Assembly (NCBI GenBank): GCA_035326105.1
Contig: DAOKYO010000002.1
Span: 558,001-622,000 of the forward strand
DNA length: 64,000 nucleotides
Direction: 5' to 3'
Source of the DNA: Bacilli bacterium
GTDB lineage: Bacteria > Bacillota_I > Bacilli_A > RFN20 > CAG-826
Made by a program: the position numbers and the translations under genes. Shown piece after piece: positions 58,419 to 64,000 of the stretch. Within the stretch, counting starts at the first letter, position 1; the number at the start of each line of letters is the position of its first letter. The notes beneath the pieces were generated by a model. It was not told the DNA's origin. It did not search any database and saw only the letters and a program-made list of their open reading frames with translations.

Positions 58419-59380
58419 CAGAAAAAGATGATGTCCGACACATAGCGCTCTTCTCCGCCCGCGGGGCTGTTGAGAATTTGTCCTTGAAACCACAACTCGG
58501 TTGAGCCTCCGCCGTCAAGGTTCATCGCAGTCTGAGCTCCGTATTCCACGAATAACTGCTGAAGTTCCGGCAGCGTCATCCCATTGGAATATCCATCCTG
58601 CCGCCCGTCAGCTATAATAATGATATAATGAAGCGTATCAATCTGACCGATCGCCGTGCGGGGCTCCCTCCGCGTACTTCTCGTGGAGATTACATCAAAC
58701 GCGCTGTTAAAACTTACAGCCTGCCCGTCTCTCACTAGCTCAGGTCCGAACTCAAATGTTTGCCATACATTTTCGGATACAAGCTGCTGGCTCAGCGCTT
58801 TCGGTTTTTCCCCTTTACGGTCGGAAATTACGGACATATCTCCGTTTTGATCCACTATCAACATGTTACGGGTTGTAGTATTGGCTCGGATTAGTTCCCC
58901 GTTGCGAATGATCGTTCCGTATTTATGCGTTCCATAATCGTCACCATTAATGGCCAGAATAGCATGATTCCTCACAGCTATATCAGATACTACTTCCAAT
59001 GCACTGTATGCTTTGTCTCCACTTAGTGCCGTTTGAAAATACACCGGATCGGATAGCTGTACGTCCACAACGAAATAAGTCATGTCGTTTTCTGCTGTCT
59101 TTTTAATTGTGATGCGGCGAAATTCGTCCTGATACTGATAATCATAAAGTGGCATGATACAAGGAACCTGCCATTGTTCCGCGTAGGCTGCTTCAGCGAT
59201 TGCTTCCGATTGGGTCGTGCCATCCGCGTTTACGATCGTAATACTGATATTTCCCGTGTTCATCAAATTATTGTCGACAGTTCCCTGGACTGTATCCGCT
59301 GTTGCCCATATATTGAACCCAAGAACCAGTGCAATTATTAGAAACATCGCTATGCTTGTCTGTTTAACTGCGTTCCTCAT
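58418..59380 (-). CDS. Exported phosphodiester glycosidase (NAGPA-like) protein
   Basis: A 320-residue protein with an N-terminal signal/anchor (SIAMFLIIALVLGFNIWATA). The NAGPA domain spans about residues 95-318: ILAINGDDYGTHKYGTIIRN, RREPRTAIG, IIIADGRQDGYSNGMTLPEL and AMNLDGGGSTELW. These domains cleave phosphodiester-linked sugars in wall polymers or exopolysaccharide. GDDYG replaces the common GDYYG. The start follows GGAGGT. It diverges from the two-component system. Confidence 0.9.
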   Translation of the reverse strand: MRNAVKQTSIAMFLIIALVLGFNIWATADTVQGTVDNNLMNTGNISITIVNADGTTQSEAIAEAAYAEQWQVPCIMPLYDYQYQDEFRRITIKKTAENDMTYFVVDVQLSDPVYFQTALSGDKAYSALEVVSDIAVRNHAILAINGDDYGTHKYGTIIRNGELIRANTTTRNMLIVDQNGDMSVISDRKGEKPKALSQQLVSENVWQTFEFGPELVRDGQAVSFNSAFDVISTRSTRREPRTAIGQIDTLHYIIIIADGRQDGYSNGMTLPELQQLFVEYGAQTAMNLDGGGSTELWFQGQILNSPAGGEERYVSDIIFF

Positions 59381-59432
59381 ACTGTACCTCCACTTGCCGT
59401 ATCGTCATCTTTAGGACATAATTACTGTATCC

Positions 59433-59493
59433 GATGAAAATGAGAAGAAGATGAAAACCAAAGGGAATTCGGCCTTTCTCATCAGATTTTCAT
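59433..59493. promoter_or_regulatory. Divergent control region with repeated boxes
   Basis: GATGAAAA occurs at 59433 and 59450, and the inverted element TTTCTCATC...TTTTCAT at 59475-59493, between the glycosidase and response-regulator genes. A promoter TTGGCT-16-ATAATA follows on the plus strand. OmpR-type regulators bind such direct repeats. Confidence 0.45.
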
Positions 59494-59542
59494 TTGGCTA
59501 TGATATACTTGCTACATAATAGAATGAAAGGAAACGGTCAAT

Positions 59543-60229
59543 TTGCGAATTCTAATTGTCGAAGATGATTCCGCCCTCCGTAAAATCCTTCAGAAACGTC
59601 TCACAATGGAGGGATATGCGGTTGACGCATGCGCAAACGGGATAGACGGTCTGGATTATGCGCTTGCCATGACATATGATGGGATCGTACTGGACATTAT
59701 GCTGCCGGGCATGAACGGGCTGCAAATCCTAAGGCAATTGCGAGACAAGCGCTGCGAGAGCGGTGTTTTACTGCTCACCGCGAAAGACGCAATACCAGAT
59801 CGTGTTCAGGGGCTTGATATTGGCGCGGATGATTATTTGACGAAACCTTTCGCATTTGATGAGCTGTTGGCGCGTTTGCGGGCACTTTTACGAAAACGCA
59901 CAGGCATACACTCTCCCAAACTAGTCGTTGCCGACCTGGAAATGGATATAACAGCGCATGTTGTTTCACGCGGGGGGAATGATATTTGCTTAACAGCCAA
60001 AGAATACGCTTTGCTAGAATATCTTATGCTCAACGTCGGACAGGTGCTGACTCGCGATCAGATCGTAGATCATGTATGGAACTACGATCACCAGTTCGAA
60101 ACCAATCTTGTCGATGTGTACATCCGCTATTTACGCAAAAAAATCGACTGTGATGACACGACGAAACTCTTGCATACAGTGCGAGGATTTGGATATGTGC
60201 TAAAGGTGGAAGCATCAGATGAGAAGTAA
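59543..60229 (+). CDS. OmpR-family response regulator
   Basis: A 228-residue two-domain regulator. Receiver: VEDDSALRKIL, phospho-acceptor Asp in GIVLDIMLPGMNGL (near residue 51), and the Lys in YLTKPFAFDEL. The winged-helix DNA-binding domain (about 125-222) has LTAKEYALLEYL and VDVYIRYLRKKID. The TTG start has AAAGGAAAC upstream. It overlaps the kinase gene by 11 bases. Confidence 0.93.
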   Translation: MRILIVEDDSALRKILQKRLTMEGYAVDACANGIDGLDYALAMTYDGIVLDIMLPGMNGLQILRQLRDKRCESGVLLLTAKDAIPDRVQGLDIGADDYLTKPFAFDELLARLRALLRKRTGIHSPKLVVADLEMDITAHVVSRGGNDICLTAKEYALLEYLMLNVGQVLTRDQIVDHVWNYDHQFETNLVDVYIRYLRKKIDCDDTTKLLHTVRGFGYVLKVEASDEK

Positions 60230-61568
60230 TATGCGCTTACGTACAAAAATGACTTTTTGGTATACGGCCTTTACATTTGTCGTTATTACCGTGTTTTGTA
60301 TATTTCTGTATTGGGTTGTCTCCAGCGAGCTTCAGCAAAGCCTACAAAACGAGACAACGATGGCCATGAGCCAACTTATCTCACAAATCGAGAATGAAAA
60401 CGGTATGATCACATTCGAGAACGAAGTACCGGTATCTCAGAACATCATGTTTTATATCACCGAAGATAATGGAAGCGAAATTGCTTCATATGGGAAAGAT
60501 ATCACTGTGTTTGATCAGGTGCCGATTCATGAGAACGAGTATTCTACAGCGAAAGGCGCAGAAAGCGATTGGCTTTTATTGGATTCCGCACTCATCCGTG
60601 AGGATCATTTCGCTTTGCGCGTGCGTGTTGCGGCATCATATGCACATAACCAACAGGTATTGTCCATCCTATTACTGCTATTTTTCATTGGGGTTCCCTC
60701 CATAACAATTATCTTGCTTTTGGGTGGTTTTGGTATCGCTAAACGTTCACTCATGCCAATACGAAAAATCATCACGAGTGCTGAGATCATATCGCAGGGC
60801 AATCTGTCCGAACGCATTCCTCCAACCCACATTAACGATGAAATTGGAGAGTTGACAGATGCGCTTAACGGCATGCTTGCCAGTGTAGAAGCATCGTTTG
60901 ATAGGGAAAGGCAGTTTTCTTCCGATGCGTCCCATGAACTGCGGACACCGGTAACCGTGGTACGTGCCTACACAGAAACTCTGATGAACGAATCGGCACT
61001 TATAGAGGAACACCGGGAGTCCCTGCAAACCATCTTAACCGAATGCACTCGTATGGAAAAGATCATCAGTCAATTGCTGATCATTACGCGCGGACAAGAG
61101 AAGTGTTATCCTATATGCATCGAAACCATAAAGTTGAAGGATGTGGTGGAAAGCGTGACCGAAACCATGGAAGAGCAGCTACGGGAGAAAGGCATTAAAA
61201 TGATATCGCATTGTTCCGCGAATATGGAGATCCAGGCCGACCAAAGCCTGCTCACACAAATGCTGCTCAATCTGGTAGAAAACGCTGTCAAGTATGGAAA
61301 GAGGAAGGGAACGATCAACCTTTCTGTTAATCAAAATAATGAAGCAATCATCCTATCTATCAAAGATAATGGCATCGGTATACCCGAAGAATCACTGCCG
61401 CATATCTTTGATCGTTTCTATCGGGTTGATGCTTCCCGTAACCGGAATGGCAGCGGTCTTGGATTGTCTATCGTGAAATGGATCGTTGAAACACATCAAG
61501 GATCCATTGATGTTCGAAGCAAACTGGGGCATGGAACGGAATTCGTGATCACGGTTCCCAAATTGTAA
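60219..61568 (+). CDS. Sensor histidine kinase
   Basis: A 449-residue membrane kinase. TM1 is at about residues 10-33 and TM2 at 150-172 (ILLLLFFIGVPSITIILLLGG in part). An extracytoplasmic sensor of about 115 residues lies between them. HAMP follows, then HisKA FSSDASHELRTPVTVVRAY with the phospho-His, and HATPase_c (LLNLVENAVKYG, IKDNGIGIPEE, GSGLGLSIVKWIV). The ligand is unknown. It overlaps the regulator gene, the usual pairing. Confidence 0.93.
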   Translation: MRSNMRLRTKMTFWYTAFTFVVITVFCIFLYWVVSSELQQSLQNETTMAMSQLISQIENENGMITFENEVPVSQNIMFYITEDNGSEIASYGKDITVFDQVPIHENEYSTAKGAESDWLLLDSALIREDHFALRVRVAASYAHNQQVLSILLLLFFIGVPSITIILLLGGFGIAKRSLMPIRKIITSAEIISQGNLSERIPPTHINDEIGELTDALNGMLASVEASFDRERQFSSDASHELRTPVTVVRAYTETLMNESALIEEHRESLQTILTECTRMEKIISQLLIITRGQEKCYPICIETIKLKDVVESVTETMEEQLREKGIKMISHCSANMEIQADQSLLTQMLLNLVENAVKYGKRKGTINLSVNQNNEAIILSIKDNGIGIPEESLPHIFDRFYRVDASRNRNGSGLGLSIVKWIVETHQGSIDVRSKLGHGTEFVITVPKL

Positions 61569-61668
61569 AGCGACCTGAGTATTATTAATGGATAGTAATT
61601 CGGCTCGAGTCGCTATATGTGATTATGTAGTAATGTAAAAACGCTATAAAACTATGGGAGGCTGAACT

Positions 61669-62250
61669 TTGAAACAATCAAAAATAAAGCTGTTGATGAA
61701 ACTGTTCTGGTCCACATTTAGACTGAGCTCGTTCACGTTTGGGGGAGGCTATGTTATCGTTCCCCTGATGAAAAAACAGTTTGTGGATAAGCTACATTGG
61801 ATTGATGAAAAGGAAATGCTCGATTTTATAGCGATTGCCCAGTCATCGCCAGGGCCGATTGCAGTTAATGCATCGGTAATCCTTGGCTATCATCTGGCGG
61901 GTATACCAGGCGCGCTGGTTGCAGTGTTTGGGACCGTATTGCCTCCGTTGATTCTGCTTTCGATCATTTCAGTCGGCTATAGTGCGTTTATCGGCAACAG
62001 GCTGATTCAAAGTGTTTTGCGCGGAATGGGTGCGGGGGTATGCGCGGTGATCATCGACATCGTCATTGATATGAGCGGGAAAATTATCAAACGAAGAGAG
62101 ATAATGCCTATCGCGATTGTGGTGGCTGCTTTTATCGCAGTTACGATGTTCAACGTCAACGCGATGTTCGTCATCCTGACTTGCGTATTCATTGGGCTAT
62201 TGAGCGCGACTAAAAACAACGCAAGTGAGGTACAGGATGATCTACCTTAA
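61669..62250 (+). CDS. Chromate transporter half (ChrA N-type)
   Basis: A 193-residue membrane protein of the CHR family. SSFTFGGGYVIVPLMKKQFV and AIAQSSPGPIAVNASVILGY (the FGGG...P and QxxPGP motifs) are diagnostic. Short CHR proteins work as heteromers with a second half. The TTG start has GGGAGG upstream. It overlaps the second half by 14 bases. Export of chromate or another anion is inferred from family. Confidence 0.9.
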   Translation: MKQSKIKLLMKLFWSTFRLSSFTFGGGYVIVPLMKKQFVDKLHWIDEKEMLDFIAIAQSSPGPIAVNASVILGYHLAGIPGALVAVFGTVLPPLILLSIISVGYSAFIGNRLIQSVLRGMGAGVCAVIIDIVIDMSGKIIKRREIMPIAIVVAAFIAVTMFNVNAMFVILTCVFIGLLSATKNNASEVQDDLP

Positions 62251-62800
62251 GCTTTTATTGGCATTTTTTCAGATCGGTCTATTCAGCATCGGAGGCGGGT
62301 ATGCCGCTCTGCCGTTGATACAAAACCAGGTCGTGCAGATACATGGCTGGCTTACTATGGATGAATTTGCGGATATCATCACAATTTCACAAATGACTCC
62401 GGGACCAATTGCGATAAATTCCGCAAGTTTTGTTGGCGCAAGAATCGCGGGTCTTTGGGGCGCTTTGGTCGCGACACTTGGTTGCGTGTTACCCTCGTTT
62501 ATCATTGTATTATGCTTTGCGTTCTTGTATAAAAAATACAGAAACCTCCGATACGTACAGGGCGTACTGAAGAGCCTGCAACCCGCAGTTGTGGGCTTGA
62601 TTGCTTCGGCTGGCGTGGTTATTGTTTCTCAAGTGCTTTGGCAGGGGAGCCTTTTCGAGTTTCAGGTAAGCGCTATTGACTGGATTGCTGTAGTGATCAT
62701 GCTGATCTGTATTCTACTGTTGCGAAGGTTTAAACTCAATTCAATATACGTTATGCTGGGTGCCGGTGCTGTAGGCGGATTGATTTATACCATGCTATAA
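62237..62800 (+). CDS. Chromate transporter half (ChrA C-type)
   Basis: A 187-residue partner with GLFSIGGGYAALPLIQNQVV, ITISQMTPGPIAINSASFVG and WGALVATLGCVLPSFII. Start ATG 62237 after GTGAGGTACAGG. The two overlapping genes are the usual split form in Bacillota. Confidence 0.9.
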   Translation: MIYLKLLLAFFQIGLFSIGGGYAALPLIQNQVVQIHGWLTMDEFADIITISQMTPGPIAINSASFVGARIAGLWGALVATLGCVLPSFIIVLCFAFLYKKYRNLRYVQGVLKSLQPAVVGLIASAGVVIVSQVLWQGSLFEFQVSAIDWIAVVIMLICILLLRRFKLNSIYVMLGAGAVGGLIYTML

Positions 62801-62876
62801 ATGCACGTGCATCGTTTCTATATTGCTGAAAAGAACGCGTATAACTGGGAAAAGCCAGGAGGCTTTGCCTCTGTTA

Positions 62877-62925
62877 CTACGGATTTTCTCCCTTCGCTGT
62901 CCAGTAGGAAGTGAGGGGAGTTTTT
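62877..62925 (+). ncRNA. Repeated structured RNA element, copy 3
   Basis: CTACGGATTTTC, stem CTCCCTTC/GAGGGGAG, the same 17-nt loop GCTGTCCAGTAGGAAGT as copy 1, then TTTTT. It lies just before the TnpW-like/recombinase genes, 44 kb from copy 1. Confidence 0.6.
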
Positions 62926-62950
62926 CTATCCCTCGGAACGGAGGGTGGCT

Positions 62951-64000
<1,050 letters not shown>

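Overview
The window looks like a chromosome segment of an anaerobic Gram-positive (Bacillota-like) bacterium carrying a large integrated element. Support for this: low-GC housekeeping DNA with purine-rich Shine-Dalgarno sequences and consensus sigma-A promoters on the left, Fe-S and radical-SAM genes typical of anaerobes next to it, and a GC-richer siphophage-type prophage with clostridial-style modules (DUF2800, DUF2815, VapE, Rha, P27 small terminase, phi13-type tail) ending at a large serine recombinase. The genus cannot be fixed from the sequence.

1-3.6 kb (AT-rich, all minus strand): four tRNA genes (Val-GAC, Thr-CGT, Leu-CAA, Arg-CCG), two clear rho-independent terminators, L-lactate dehydrogenase, a DUF1801 protein, a ZIP metal transporter and an N-terminally shortened acyl-ACP thioesterase.

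3.7-16.3 kb: a minus-strand metallo-cofactor cluster. It holds a flavin reductase-like protein, a CGGC protein, a YbgC thioesterase, Mrp ATPase, NifU-like scaffold, a SCIFF-maturase-like radical SAM enzyme, a DUF134 regulator, a DUF89 protein, a second radical SAM enzyme, two DUF5320 proteins, two NifX-like proteins, two ferredoxin-containing MinD-type ATPases and an FAD/NAD disulfide reductase-like enzyme. A DtxR/MntR-type regulator is transcribed divergently. The same 20-bp near-palindrome overlaps the -35 region of three promoters here, giving a readable candidate regulon.

16.4-18.2 kb: an excisionase-like HTH gene and a two-gene minus-strand operon of unknown function. The upstream protein ends, and the downstream protein begins, with the same N/Q/G-rich motif of about 21 residues. 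This layout resembles bacterial amyloid-signalling pairs and is the best candidate for an undescribed system.

18.4-55.1 kb: a nearly complete prophage on the plus strand. Early and replication genes come first (sigma-like factor, DUF2800, DUF2815, PolA-type polymerase, VapE helicase/primase, VRR-NUC, Rha antirepressor, SNF2 helicase, late regulator). Then come HNH, small terminase, DNA methylase, large terminase, portal, ClpP-like protease, capsid, connectors, tail tube with five Ig-like repeats, a tail chaperone with a -1 frameshift site, tape measure, Dit, Tal, baseplate proteins, holin, LysM protein and endolysin.

55.1-62.8 kb: probable cargo. It contains a small leaderless-looking gene, a secreted metallo-beta-lactamase-fold/lamin-tail protein, a secreted triple-PepSY protein, a phosphodiester glycosidase-like exported protein, an OmpR/HisKA two-component system and a split chromate transporter. 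62.9-64 kb: a TnpW-like small protein and a large serine recombinase that runs off the end. A hairpin with a nearly invariant 17-nt loop occurs at 19.05, 23.4 and 62.9 kb, which ties the prophage and recombinase ends into one element.
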